From the NCBI RefSeq assembly GCF_042683745.1, contig NZ_JBHUJX010000019.1, forward strand, positions 248,001-312,000: a stretch of 64,000 nt of DNA, given 5' to 3'. Numbering within the stretch: the first letter of the stretch is position 1; each line of letters opens with the position of its first letter. Origin of the DNA: Pseudoneobacillus sp042683745 (GTDB lineage Bacteria > Bacillota > Bacilli > Bacillales > Cytobacillaceae). Under the pieces are notes generated by a model. The model had not been told where the DNA came from. It ran no database searches and worked only from the letters and a program-made list of their open reading frames with translations. This document shows positions 53,563-62,577 of this stretch, one piece after another. A program made the position numbers and the translations under genes.

Positions 53563-54612
53563 TCAGCTCAAACCATTCTTTCTTACAGCTAAATTATTTC
53601 TATCAACTGCATATGGCGGTTGTTCCATCCAGCCTCTTTCAATAAAAATTTTCGCTGCTTCTTCAACAAATTGCGAGATTTTTAATAACGATTTGGAATA
53701 CATCAACCCAATATCATGCCTTCCGTTAACAGCAGTTGAATTTCCAAATGCTCTCATTTTCATTGAGAACATATCCATTTTATGAAATAACATTAACTTA
53801 TCTGAAAAGGGTGAAAAAGTTGATGTCGTCACCAAATCATCCACAAAAGAAGGAGAAGGTAGATTTTCATCATGCAGCTTTTTCATATATAGTTCAACTT
53901 TTTTAGAGGTCGTATCCCTACCCCACTCAAACAATTTTCTAATCTTTTCATCCTTTACAACTTGTGCAAATGCCATAATGAGCGCCTTGCTTGTAACATT
54001 ATTTTCAATATTATCGTAAAGGTGAGCAATTTCCAATGCATGTAAAGGGCGCACATGTCCCAAGAAACCATTTAAAAAGTCCTGATGAACAAACTCCACC
54101 TTTTCAGGTATTGGAATTAAAGGAGGTTTTATAATATATCCCTTATACATTAATATTTCAATGATTTGCTCCATTAAGTCCATTGTGGCATCCATACAAT
54201 ACCGAAAGAATTCTTTAACATCCTGTCTAATCATAAGTGGTACTGCAACGTTATAGATACTCATTCCTGCTTTTGCAACATATTTCAAATAATGGACATA
54301 AAATTGATCTTGAAATAAACGAGGAGCTCCAAGGTTTACGTCTTCGTCTCCAAAACCTATAGGAATAGGAAAGTTTTCCTTTTGAAATATACCTCTAGTT
54401 GTATTCAAAAAATCCGTGCTTAATTTTAATGCATTTTCTAATAAAATTTTTATATCCTTATCTTCAACATGTTGTAGATAGTAACTTAATATGCATGTTG
54501 ACATGCTGTTTCCCATGTAGGTAGCCCATAGTTTACCCAATTCTGCTGAAGTTAATTGTTCACTAGTCTCTTCTCTGTATGAACCTAATTTAATCGGCTT
54601 AATCGTTTTCAT
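53563..54612 (-). CDS. DUF3231 family protein (copy 2)
   Basis: 349 residues with the same two-half architecture as the protein at 49180: SAELGKLWATYMGNSMSTCILSYYL, GFGDEDVNL, GFLGHVRPLHALEIAHL and PFSDKLMLFHK. The two differ enough to be old paralogues. Probably spore-related. A near-palindrome lies about 220 bp upstream (54833-54862). Confidence 0.88.
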   Translation of the reverse strand: MKTIKPIKLGSYREETSEQLTSAELGKLWATYMGNSMSTCILSYYLQHVEDKDIKILLENALKLSTDFLNTTRGIFQKENFPIPIGFGDEDVNLGAPRLFQDQFYVHYLKYVAKAGMSIYNVAVPLMIRQDVKEFFRYCMDATMDLMEQIIEILMYKGYIIKPPLIPIPEKVEFVHQDFLNGFLGHVRPLHALEIAHLYDNIENNVTSKALIMAFAQVVKDEKIRKLFEWGRDTTSKKVELYMKKLHDENLPSPSFVDDLVTTSTFSPFSDKLMLFHKMDMFSMKMRAFGNSTAVNGRHDIGLMYSKSLLKISQFVEEAAKIFIERGWMEQPPYAVDRNNLAVRKNGLS

Positions 54613-54832
54613 GGTTACTCCCTTCTTACAAGCTTTAGGATAGTATTCCCGTCATAAGAAAACATACTCGATAGTTAAGCTAATCAAAAACTTGATAAGG
54701 AGGTTTCTACCATTTAATGGGTTCCGATGTGACTATTGATATTCAAGATCTCTTTGTTACTATTTAATAAAAATTGTGAAAAAAGCAACACACTAAATAT
54801 AGAGTGAAGCAGCCTTTCTTTAAATGAGCCGT

Positions 54833-54862
54833 GATACACACTTCACATGTGCAAAGTGTGTA
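54833..54862. promoter_or_regulatory. 30-bp near-palindrome
   Basis: ATACACACTT and AAGTGTGTAT flank CACATGTGCA, itself holding CACATGTG. There is no T run, so an operator is likelier than a terminator. The rest of 54613-55028 has nothing recognised. Confidence 0.45.
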
Positions 54863-55028
54863 TGGCAACACAAGAGTGCTGGTGGGCGAATTACATTCTT
54901 AAAACCTTTTTCTTTTACGAAAACAGACTTATTAAAACAAAACTGTCAGCTGTAAAGGAACTTGAAACTGAAAAAAATAAGTACACATGAGTTGATGAGA
55001 TTCATTTTTACTCTAACTTTTTTGAGAA

Positions 55029-56018
55029 TTACATCATTTCACTGTCTTTCGACCCATCAACATTCTTTTCAAAGTTATCAAGCAATGCACGCACTTCATC
55101 TGTTGATTTCGTGTTCATCAATTGATTTCTTAATTCACCTGCTCCACGGAATCCTTTGACATAAATTTTGAAAAAGCGATGAAGCCCTGTGATGGAACGT
55201 GGCAGTGCCTCCGCATAGTGATCTTGAAGATCGAGCTGCAATCTTAACAGATCAAGGTATTCTTTACTGCTATGCTCTTTTGGTTCTTTTTCAAAAGCAA
55301 AAGGATTTTTAAAAATACCTCGTCCAATCATAACGCCATCAATACCATATTGCTTTGCAAGCTTCAGCCCAGTTTGACGGTCAGGAATGTCTCCATTGAT
55401 TGTTAGTAACGTATTGGGTGCGATGCGGTCACGTAATTCTTTGATTTCCGGAATTAGCTCCCAATGCGCATCTACTTGGCTCATTTCCTTTCTTGTACGT
55501 AAATGAATAGAAAGGTTCGCAATATCCTGTTTTAAAATATGCGTTAGCCACTCCTCCCATTCATTTACTTCCTTATAGCCAAGTCGTGTTTTCACGCTGA
55601 CAGGCAATCCACCGGCTTTTGCTGCCTGAATAAGTTCTGCCGCAACGTCTGGACGCAGAATAAGGCCACTCCCTTTGCCTCTTGATGCCACATTCGGTAC
55701 AGGGCAGCCCATATTAATATCGATGCCTCTAAATCCTAGCTCTGCCATGCCAATACTCATTTGACGGAAATATTCGGGATTATCCCCCCAAATATGTGCC
55801 ACCATTGGCTGTTCATCTTCTGTAAAAAGCAAACGACCGCGCACACTTTTCATGCCCTCTGGATGACAAAAGCTATCCGAGTTTGTAAACTCTGTGAAAA
55901 ATACATCCGGTCGACCAGCTTTACTTACTACGTGACGAAAAACAACATCTGTCACATCTTCCATTGGTGCAAGTACAAAAAATGGTCGTGGTAAATCACG
56001 CCAAAAATTATCTATCAT
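55029..56018 (-). CDS. tRNA-dihydrouridine synthase
   Basis: 329 residues of the Dus family: FFVLAPMEDVTDVVFRHVV (FMN loop), DINMGCPVPNVASRGKGSGL with the catalytic Cys, VSVKTRLGY, LSIHLRTRKEMS, LTINGDI and GVMIGRGIFKNPF. It reduces uridines in the tRNA D-loop using FMN and NAD(P)H. The ATG at 56018 (MIDNFWRDLPRP) fits family starts; an upstream extension to 56069 is unlikely. It is distinct from the usual dusB context, so the subfamily is left open. Confidence 0.9.
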   Translation of the reverse strand: MIDNFWRDLPRPFFVLAPMEDVTDVVFRHVVSKAGRPDVFFTEFTNSDSFCHPEGMKSVRGRLLFTEDEQPMVAHIWGDNPEYFRQMSIGMAELGFRGIDINMGCPVPNVASRGKGSGLILRPDVAAELIQAAKAGGLPVSVKTRLGYKEVNEWEEWLTHILKQDIANLSIHLRTRKEMSQVDAHWELIPEIKELRDRIAPNTLLTINGDIPDRQTGLKLAKQYGIDGVMIGRGIFKNPFAFEKEPKEHSSKEYLDLLRLQLDLQDHYAEALPRSITGLHRFFKIYVKGFRGAGELRNQLMNTKSTDEVRALLDNFEKNVDGSKDSEMM

Positions 56019-56161
56019 TTCAAATCCAAATCCTCTCACTATATGATACAACTTCAAACTCTCGGTCAAAACAAATGTTACACTTCTTTACACTTATATC
56101 ATGCTTAATAACGTATTATCAAACACAAGTATATTTGGACATTTATCATTTCTGAATGTAA

Positions 56162-56203
56162 ATGAAAAGAAGCTCAATCATGATGCATGGATTAAGCTTC
56201 TTT
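56162..56203 (-). terminator. Terminator-like hairpin
   Basis: GAAAAGAAGCT-N-AAT pairs with ATT-N-AGCTTCTTTTC. It begins one base after the stop of the small frame at 56204. Confidence 0.6.
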
Positions 56204-56329
56204 TCAATCTAAGTCATATAGTACTACATTGTCAAAATTCGCCACACTATTCAACTCTGATCGATTTTGTTCTTCCCTTTTTTGATATACATCTAATAGC
56301 TCACCTACATCAACAAATCTTCCTGGCAT
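56204..56329 (-). CDS. Putative 41-aa protein
   Basis: The frame MPGRFVDVGELLDVYQKREE...VVLYDLD is protein-like and ends right before a terminator hairpin. The ribosome binding site is weak (GGAA directly before ATG), and a few in-frame codons upstream are also sensible, so it may be the tail of a decayed gene. No family recognised. Confidence 0.35.
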   Translation of the reverse strand: MPGRFVDVGELLDVYQKREEQNRSELNSVANFDNVVLYDLD

Positions 56330-56488
56330 TTCCAAGTATCTGAAGTAAGTGCGTATACTTTTCGTCTATTTGATTTTTCAAAAGTTCAAATCAATCTAGT
56401 TTGTGAAATAAGCGAAAAAAATCTTTTCTACAAATTCCTTTAGTTAGATTGACTGAACTCCAGTCCTCCTAGGACTAGACAAAACCCT

Positions 56489-58558
56489 CTAATTTGTTTT
56501 AAATCGACTAGAATATTCCTCTAACTCTTTCGCCATCGTAGAGAGTGATTCAGAAGAAGCCGCTATTTCTTCCATTAAGGCTACTTGTTCTTCTGTTGAA
56601 GAAAATGCTGTTTGAGTATCATTGGAATTTAATAATGCTACTTCTTCGATTTGTTTAATAGCATCTGTAAGGTTCGTACTATTAGAAATTTCCTCAGTGA
56701 CCGCATAAACTTCACGAATCTGTTTGGTTACTTGATCCACGGAGTTTTTAATATGCTCAAATCTTTCTCCAACTGTATGAACTGTTTCTTTACCTTGCGT
56801 TACTTCTTTCGTACTTAAATCCATAAAGACAATCGCCTCTTGGATATCGGTTAAAATTAATCGAATGTAATCGGCTATTTTTTGGGATGATTCTGTAGAT
56901 TGTTGGGATAGTTTTTTTACTTCATCTGCAACAACTGCAAATCCCTTTCCATGCTCGCCAGCTCTTGCTGCCTCAATGGAAGCATTCAAAGCTAACAGAT
57001 TCGTTTCATTCGCAATATCTGTAATTACCTTAATGATCGATTCAATATCTTTGGATCTTTCACCTAGTAATGCTACGGTAGAAGCTAATTGTGTATTTCT
57101 TATATTGATTGAATCAATCTGTTCAACAGCTCTTTGGACATCTCGGCTTCCCTCAAAAGCAAGCAAAGAAGTACGATTTGATGCAGTAGTTACTTGTTCA
57201 GCACTACTTGTTACTGCATCCACGATATCAGAAAGATTTTGAAGAATCGCTTTACCTTTTTCAATACTTACTAGCTGCGTTTTAGATCCACTTGCCACTT
57301 CTTGTATCATTCTTGTTATTTGCTCAATCGCTTGGGAAGTACTTTCTGTACCATAGTTCAATTCCATTGCAGATTGTGATACCGTTTGAGATGAATTTCT
57401 AAGATAATGAATCATATCTTTCAAATTTTTAGTCATTGTATTAAAGGAATCGGTAAGAATGCCTATTTCATCATTCGATGTTTTTGATATTGATTGTGTT
57501 AAATCTCCTGAAGATACCTGTAACATTGCATTGGATAGATGTTTTATTGGTCCAGAAATCTTTCTTGCTATCAAACTTCCAATTGGAATAATAAGAAGAA
57601 TCGAGCCAATAATTATCCCGATTATCCATAATGTGATTTGATTTATATTTCGTTCTATCTCCTTTTGAACTGGAGCGACACTCAAATACCAGCCATTCTC
57701 AAGCTTCGAATAACCTAATACTTTTTCATCTCCATTAAATTTATAATGAACTATGTCGTTTGGTTTCTTTTCCATTGCGGAAGCAATAATTTTTGTTTCA
57801 CCGTTGTTTAAAGTTTTAAGATTATCCTTCATAGTAAAAGTGGGATGTACTAAAAATTGATACTTTGAATCTACTAAGAATGCATAACCAGAATCATAGA
57901 TTTTAATCTTACTAACAGCCTTTTCAAAAAGATCGAACTTAATATCCATCCCAACTACCCCGATAGGTTCACCATTTTTCATTAGGGGCATCGAAAAGGT
58001 AATCATTTTAATATTTAAATCTGTATCAACGTATGGTTCACTCCAAATTCCTCTTTTTTCCTGCATAGGTTTAAAATACCATGCCATATCCGAATTATTT
58101 GGATCTTGAAAATCTTCTATTGAACCTAAATCTACTTGCTTTTCGAATTGGCCTACACCTTCGTCATCCAAATACCAAGATCCGTATAATCCATTGAAGC
58201 GTTCTGCATCAAGGTAAACATAGCTAGCCATAATCCCTTTTGTATTTTCACTAATATATTTTACTGATGAATCAATTTGAGATGAAAATACATCAAGATA
58301 CTCCGGATTATTTATATTGTTTACATCAAAAGTACTTGAAGCAAGCAATTCTAGCCCTTTGACAGAACCCTCTGTTTCCTTCAATAATTTATTTAACCGT
58401 TCGCTATGACTTATAGCCATATACTGAATTTTATCCAAAGATTCCTTCCGAACTACTTCCTTACTTTTATATAAACTAACACCTCCAACAACCAGTGCCG
58501 TTATAATTGAAGTAAGACATATAGAAAGAATGATCTTAAAACCTATCTTGTTAAACAT
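56489..58558 (-). CDS. Methyl-accepting chemotaxis protein
   Basis: 689 residues. TM1 (about 10-30) is followed by an extracellular dCache-type sensor (about 35-285), TM2 (about 290-315), HAMP and the signalling hairpin tip ANETNLLALNASIEAARAGEHGKGFAVVADEVKKL. The ligand is unknown; the dCache fold often binds amino acids. It is transcribed from a sigma-A-type promoter at 58592-58620. Confidence 0.94.
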   Translation of the reverse strand: MFNKIGFKIILSICLTSIITALVVGGVSLYKSKEVVRKESLDKIQYMAISHSERLNKLLKETEGSVKGLELLASSTFDVNNINNPEYLDVFSSQIDSSVKYISENTKGIMASYVYLDAERFNGLYGSWYLDDEGVGQFEKQVDLGSIEDFQDPNNSDMAWYFKPMQEKRGIWSEPYVDTDLNIKMITFSMPLMKNGEPIGVVGMDIKFDLFEKAVSKIKIYDSGYAFLVDSKYQFLVHPTFTMKDNLKTLNNGETKIIASAMEKKPNDIVHYKFNGDEKVLGYSKLENGWYLSVAPVQKEIERNINQITLWIIGIIIGSILLIIPIGSLIARKISGPIKHLSNAMLQVSSGDLTQSISKTSNDEIGILTDSFNTMTKNLKDMIHYLRNSSQTVSQSAMELNYGTESTSQAIEQITRMIQEVASGSKTQLVSIEKGKAILQNLSDIVDAVTSSAEQVTTASNRTSLLAFEGSRDVQRAVEQIDSINIRNTQLASTVALLGERSKDIESIIKVITDIANETNLLALNASIEAARAGEHGKGFAVVADEVKKLSQQSTESSQKIADYIRLILTDIQEAIVFMDLSTKEVTQGKETVHTVGERFEHIKNSVDQVTKQIREVYAVTEEISNSTNLTDAIKQIEEVALLNSNDTQTAFSSTEEQVALMEEIAASSESLSTMAKELEEYSSRFKTN

Positions 58559-58591
58559 AGAACCCCCTATAATCTACTATAATTACCATAA

Positions 58592-58620
58592 ATTATAGAA
58601 TAAATTGCAAAATATGACAA
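58592..58620 (-). promoter_or_regulatory. Sigma-A promoter of the chemoreceptor gene
   Basis: TTGTCA (58620-58615) and TATAAT (58597-58592) are 17 bases apart on the minus strand, about 34 bp upstream of the ATG. The rest of 58621-58896 shows nothing recognised. Confidence 0.65.
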
Positions 58621-58896
58621 TATTCTTACTCTTCCGTGGTAATAGTTGCATGAAAAAGACCCAGATTTGGTAAAAAGATTTTTCATACGAAATCCGGTTG
58701 GGTTTAGCAAAAGCTTATTTTGTTAAATTGGTCAAAAAATATATGAATCTAGTTAGATATTTAATAATAGAAAAAATGATACATATAAAATTAATATGAA
58801 CTCTCAACAATAACATTGTCTGGTAGTTTAAATGATATATTCCATGTTGAATAATGATCGAACGATACCCATTAAATTTGATTTTTGTTTCTTGGT

Positions 58897-59373
58897 TCAA
58901 ACGATTGTGTCTAACAGCTCTACATCTACTTTTTCGGTATCCTCCCAAGAATGAAACTTTTCTAAATGCCATTTATTTTTTAGCCTTAAATGATTGTTCT
59001 CTTCAATCCATTTATGTAAATCATTATATGTATCCATTATTTTATAGTTAGGACCTTTATATCTTATAACAGCATATTTTTGAGGTGGTATTATAAGGGT
59101 TACCATATCAGTTGGAATATTTTCATACTCTTTTACTTCAACACAAACCCAATATCCATCCTCATTAGCATCTTCCGTTTCTACAACAAATGCTCCAAAT
59201 TGTTGCAATGGATTAACAACATGTTTAATTTCACTAATTCGCTCACTTAATCGTAAGGATGCCTTAGGTATTTCAACTTTATATTGATCACCCGAACACA
59301 AGACTCGAAAACCTACTAGCTTTAATTCATCCAGCTCTCTAATAGTCTTATTTTGCATTATTATTTCTGACAT
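58897..59373 (-). CDS. GyrI-like/AraC effector-binding domain protein
   Basis: 158 residues with a SOUL/GyrI-like fold: LKLVGFRVLCSGDQY, IPKASLRLSERI, GYWVCVEVKEYENIPTDMVTLIIPPQKYAVIRYKGP and IDDLHKWIEE-type helix. Such stand-alone domains bind small hydrophobic ligands. No DNA-binding part is attached. The ATG follows GAGGGATT. Confidence 0.82.
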   Translation of the reverse strand: MSEIIMQNKTIRELDELKLVGFRVLCSGDQYKVEIPKASLRLSERISEIKHVVNPLQQFGAFVVETEDANEDGYWVCVEVKEYENIPTDMVTLIIPPQKYAVIRYKGPNYKIMDTYNDLHKWIEENNHLRLKNKWHLEKFHSWEDTEKVDVELLDTIV

Positions 59374-59504
59374 TTTAATCCCTCTTCCATATCATTGATA
59401 ATTAACAGTTTCTACATATTTAACGTTAATACCTTCTGTTAACGCTAAACTAATTTGATCATTATGTACGATTCTTTGGATCTCACTTTTCACAAGGTTG
59501 ATAC

Positions 59505-59545
59505 AAAAAAAGAGCCCATTTCCAACAAGAAACAGACTCTTTCAA
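59505..59545 (-). terminator. Terminator-like hairpin (shared family)
   Basis: AAAAAAAGAGCCC-N-TTTCC faces GAAACAGACTCTTT; same family as 34085 and 53434. Confidence 0.5.
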
Positions 59546-59644
59546 GTTATTATAAAATTAGTTTCGCCACGCACTCAACGTGACTAAAGTACTTTTAAAA
59601 ATCAAAACATAAAACGGCATCTCTGCAATCTGAATTAAAGGTAT

Positions 59645-59710
59645 TGATGGGACTAGCGGGGGCGAACCGATGATCTCTTGCATGCTATACAAGCGATCTA
59701 CAGCGTAAAC
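59645..59710 (-). pseudogene. Degenerate tRNA-Ala remnant
   Basis: The minus strand carries GTAGATCGCTTGTATAGCAT and GCAAGAGATCATCGGTTCGC, matching the D-stem end, anticodon arm (anticodon position AGC) and T-arm of a tRNA-Ala, then an acceptor-like TAGTCCCATCA. T-stem and T-loop have mismatches (loop C58), and the 5' acceptor strand is missing. It is not a functional tRNA. Confidence 0.55.
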
Positions 59711-59743
59711 CGATTTCATTATCCATAACAGATTGGATAAGAA

Positions 59744-60123
59744 CTAATTTAAGCGATGAACCATTTCATATTTATTTCCGCAAGGATCTTCGAAATATAC
59801 GGCGTAATAGGTTGGGCTAATTGGGAATAGCTGAGGGCCACTGTTTATATTCCCGCCATTTTCTTTTACTAGTTTAGCAATACGATCTACTTCTACCCGA
59901 TCATTCGCCCAAAACCAATTAAATTCTCATTCGGATTATGGCCTGCATCCTCGGTAATAGCAAAATATGGGGCTATAGGAAGTTCTTCTTCAGTGGCAAA
60001 CACCTTCCAATTTGCACTGTGAAAGGTACGAGTAAATCCCAATTCTGGAAGAATTTTTTCGTAAAAAGGCAGTACATTTTCCAGATTGGTCACTCGAAGA
60101 TCAATATGGCTGAATTTATTCAT
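59744..60123 (-). pseudogene. VOC family protein with a frameshift
   Basis: The ATG at 60123 follows AGGAGGCG and reads MNKFSHIDLRVTNLENVLPFYEKILPELGF to a stop near 59893. In the next frame the domain continues WANDRVEVDRIAKLVKENGG, then YAVYFEDPCGNKYEMVHRLN to a TAG at 59744. A one-base change near 59920 breaks the gene, in the run AATTGGTTTTGGG. It starts in the end of the SRPBCC gene, so the two were an operon. Confidence 0.8.
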
Positions 60124-60580
60124 ATGTATTCGCCTCCTTAATATGATTAGCGGAATAACTTGTTTTTTCCCTCATTACGGTCAATACGTCTTCCCAATAT
60201 AGCTTCATTTGTTCCCGTTTATCCGGCTGATCCAAGTTTTCTTGATGAAAACTGATGGTTGTTCTGTCAGATTTATCGGATATTAACCGGATTTGCAGAG
60301 TAGATGGTTTGTCCCATCCTTTCTTTTGCCACTTTAAGCGAATTTGTTTCAACGGTTTAACTACCCTGAATTGCCCTGTAATTCCCTCATTGGATTGAAA
60401 GTTGTCCCCGTCTTTGAATGTACGGAACGAAACAGTTCCAAGCCATAATTTCAAACCTTCAGGGGAAGTAAGAAACATCCATGCCTGTGTTGGCGAAATC
60501 GGCATCGTCCTCCGAACTCCTACTTGAAAACCAACAGATGCGGTTTGTCCAACCATACGAGCATTTTCATTTTTATTCAT
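60116..60580 (-). CDS. SRPBCC (AHSA1-like) domain protein
   Basis: 154 residues. RRTMPISPTQAWMFLTSPEGLKLWLGTV is the usual opening of AHSA1/SRPBCC proteins, and RLKWQKKGWDKPSTLQIRLIS follows. They bind hydrophobic ligands in a helix-grip pocket. The ATG at 60580 is 5-6 bases after AGAGGTG. A GTTAGT-N4-ACTAAC site lies 25 bp upstream, so the TetR encoded just before it is probably its repressor. Confidence 0.85.
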   Translation of the reverse strand: MNKNENARMVGQTASVGFQVGVRRTMPISPTQAWMFLTSPEGLKLWLGTVSFRTFKDGDNFQSNEGITGQFRVVKPLKQIRLKWQKKGWDKPSTLQIRLISDKSDRTTISFHQENLDQPDKREQMKLYWEDVLTVMREKTSYSANHIKEANTYE

Positions 60581-60604
60581 CCCTGCACCTCTCAAATCAA
60601 GTTT

Positions 60605-60620
60605 GTTAGTACTAACTAAC
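60605..60620. promoter_or_regulatory. TetR-type operator GTTAGT-N4-ACTAAC
   Basis: GTTAGT-ACTA-ACTAAC between the TetR and SRPBCC genes. Same form as the site at 61257. Confidence 0.6.
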
Positions 60621-60636
60621 ATATTGAGCAAATAAG

Positions 60637-61221
60637 TTATGGAGTCAATGCCTTAACAAATAGCTCGATACTCGAACTCATAAAATTTTGCATCGTAACT
60701 TTAGTAACCGACGCACTAAACAGCTGTGACATGAAAGCACCGTAATTCATCCACATAAACGTGATCGCCTGGGTTTCTGAGTCCGTAGAAATCATTTTGT
60801 TCTTACTTTGCATCTTATCAAAATATTTCGTTAACAATTCCAAAAATTTACGTGGATGCTTTTCTGCCTTCTCGCGGATGCCAACCAATTCGTTGTCACT
60901 CAAGACGATAATAAACAATTTACGGTTACCCTGCATGATTTCATGGTACATTCGACAAATCGTAAACAGGTCCTCTTTCAAATCCCATTTGATGTTCTCT
61001 TTAAAAAGCTTTTCCATTTCAATTGAGTAATGATAACGATCAACGGCTTGCTCAAGCAGATTCTGCTTGCTTCCGAAATTGCGGAACAAGGTCATCTCGC
61101 TGACACCTGCTACTGCGGCGATTTCTTTAGTCGATACACCTTTGTATCCTTTTTCAGCCATTAAATCGATGGCCGTCAGCATCAATTTACTTTTATTGTC
61201 CAAGGTCTGTTTGTTCACCAA
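60637..61221 (-). CDS. TetR/AcrR family regulator
   Basis: 194 residues. The HTH reads MLTAIDLMAEKGYKGVSTKEIAAVAGVSEMTLFRNFGSKQNLL. TTG 61221 or GTG 61218 may be the start; AAAGGTG lies 5 or 8 bases before. It has its own palindrome at 61257-61272 and a matching one before the SRPBCC gene, so it probably represses itself and the SRPBCC-VOC pair. Confidence 0.9.
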   Translation of the reverse strand: MVNKQTLDNKSKLMLTAIDLMAEKGYKGVSTKEIAAVAGVSEMTLFRNFGSKQNLLEQAVDRYHYSIEMEKLFKENIKWDLKEDLFTICRMYHEIMQGNRKLFIIVLSDNELVGIREKAEKHPRKFLELLTKYFDKMQSKNKMISTDSETQAITFMWMNYGAFMSQLFSASVTKVTMQNFMSSSIELFVKALTP

Positions 61222-61256
61222 ATATGCACCTTTCTCGGTATGGTTTATCCTTGATA

Positions 61257-61272
61257 GTTAGTGATCACTAAC
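61257..61272. promoter_or_regulatory. TetR operator GTTAGT-GATC-ACTAAC
   Basis: Perfect 16-bp palindrome 35 bp upstream of the TetR start. The same half-sites recur at 60605. Confidence 0.7.
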
Positions 61273-61416
61273 ATTTAATTATATATTAAAGCCATTCTTT
61301 ACGAAAGTCAATCTGTTCGAGATAAACCACATGTAACTTTAGATTAGGGGTAAAAAATGTGCGTATTAAACGCACAAAATTAAATCACGGTTTCGGTGAC
61401 TGGGCTCTTCTAATCA

Positions 61417-62382
61417 TTATTTTATATAAAAAGAAGAGCCATCGATAATTTCAATACCTTCCTTCGTTTTAACCTCTTCCATTAACCTAAATAGTGCTTC
61501 ATCTTTCCTCTTAGCCTCAATCATACAGTCAATTTGCGAGATACTACCTTTAATAACATTTAAAAATTTGAAAAACATATCAATATCTACATAGTCAGAA
61601 TGATGGCGAAATGCCTTGGCACTTTTAGGGCTTGAGATGTGCATTTTTATGGGAAGTTGGGAATGTCTCCATGTTTGCACAACCCGATTCCATTCCAGTC
61701 CCCAATCTGGATTTTGATGATGTGCAAGATGATGGTGATAATCGAACACAAGCGGAATATCTAGTTTTTCACATAAGTATAATGTATCCCCCAAGTTAAA
61801 AGAGGTGTCATCATTTTCAAGCATAATCATTTTTTGTATCTTTCTCGGGACACTCATCCAATTATCTACAAAACGTTCAAGCGATTTTTCGGTTTCCTTA
61901 TAATTTCCACCCACATGCATAACGCAGCGATGTATTGGTTCAATTCCCATCCGCTTTAATAACAAATAATGCATCTGTAATGTTCTAAGTGAATTTTTCA
62001 GGATATCCTTTTTGGGGGAATTTATAAGGACGAAATGATCTGGATGAAAATCTACTCTCATTTTATTCTTATTGATAAATTCTCCTATCTCATTCAGTTG
62101 GCCTCTCAGTGGCTTTAAATAATTCCAATCGAGAAGCTCTTCATGATTTGCTAAAGGGATTAATCGTGAGGTCAAACGGTAAAAATGAATGTCATTTTCT
62201 TTGTTATGCTTTAGGATTCTAAACGTATGATGTAAATTTGATAGTGCAATTCGTTCCAATTTGCGGATGGCCGATTCCCTGTCAGCTATCTTTTGGAATT
62301 GAGTATATGTCATCGTTTGGGAAGGAGATGCATTTTTTAATTCCATGCTCATAGCAACATAGCCAAGTCGTACAATTGTCAT
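61417..62382 (-). CDS. uvsE: UV DNA damage endonuclease
   Basis: 321 residues: IVRLGYVAMSMELKNASPSQTMT opening, RLTSRLIPLANHEEL, RVDFHPDHFVLINSP, MHVGGNYKETEKSL, MLENDDTSFNLGDTLYL, VFDYHHHLAHH and MHISSPKSAKAFRHHSDYVD. The His, Asp and Glu ligands of the TIM-barrel metal site are present. It nicks DNA 5' to UV photoproducts. An IR (GGCTCTTCT/AGAAGAGCC) overlaps the stop. Confidence 0.95.
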   Translation of the reverse strand: MTIVRLGYVAMSMELKNASPSQTMTYTQFQKIADRESAIRKLERIALSNLHHTFRILKHNKENDIHFYRLTSRLIPLANHEELLDWNYLKPLRGQLNEIGEFINKNKMRVDFHPDHFVLINSPKKDILKNSLRTLQMHYLLLKRMGIEPIHRCVMHVGGNYKETEKSLERFVDNWMSVPRKIQKMIMLENDDTSFNLGDTLYLCEKLDIPLVFDYHHHLAHHQNPDWGLEWNRVVQTWRHSQLPIKMHISSPKSAKAFRHHSDYVDIDMFFKFLNVIKGSISQIDCMIEAKRKDEALFRLMEEVKTKEGIEIIDGSSFYIK

Positions 62383-62577
62383 TTTGTCCTCCTAATCAAT
62401 TTCTTTAATCTAAGAAAACTTCGCCATTAAAAATTTATTTAGTGTTTTAACTACAAGTTACTTCCAATTTGAACAGATACTTTTTTATTATTAACGTAAA
62501 GACGGTTAATTTTTACAGTTTATTTATAATTATTAAAAGGGAAAATTAATGATAATAAATTAAAGGGAGTAGATCCA

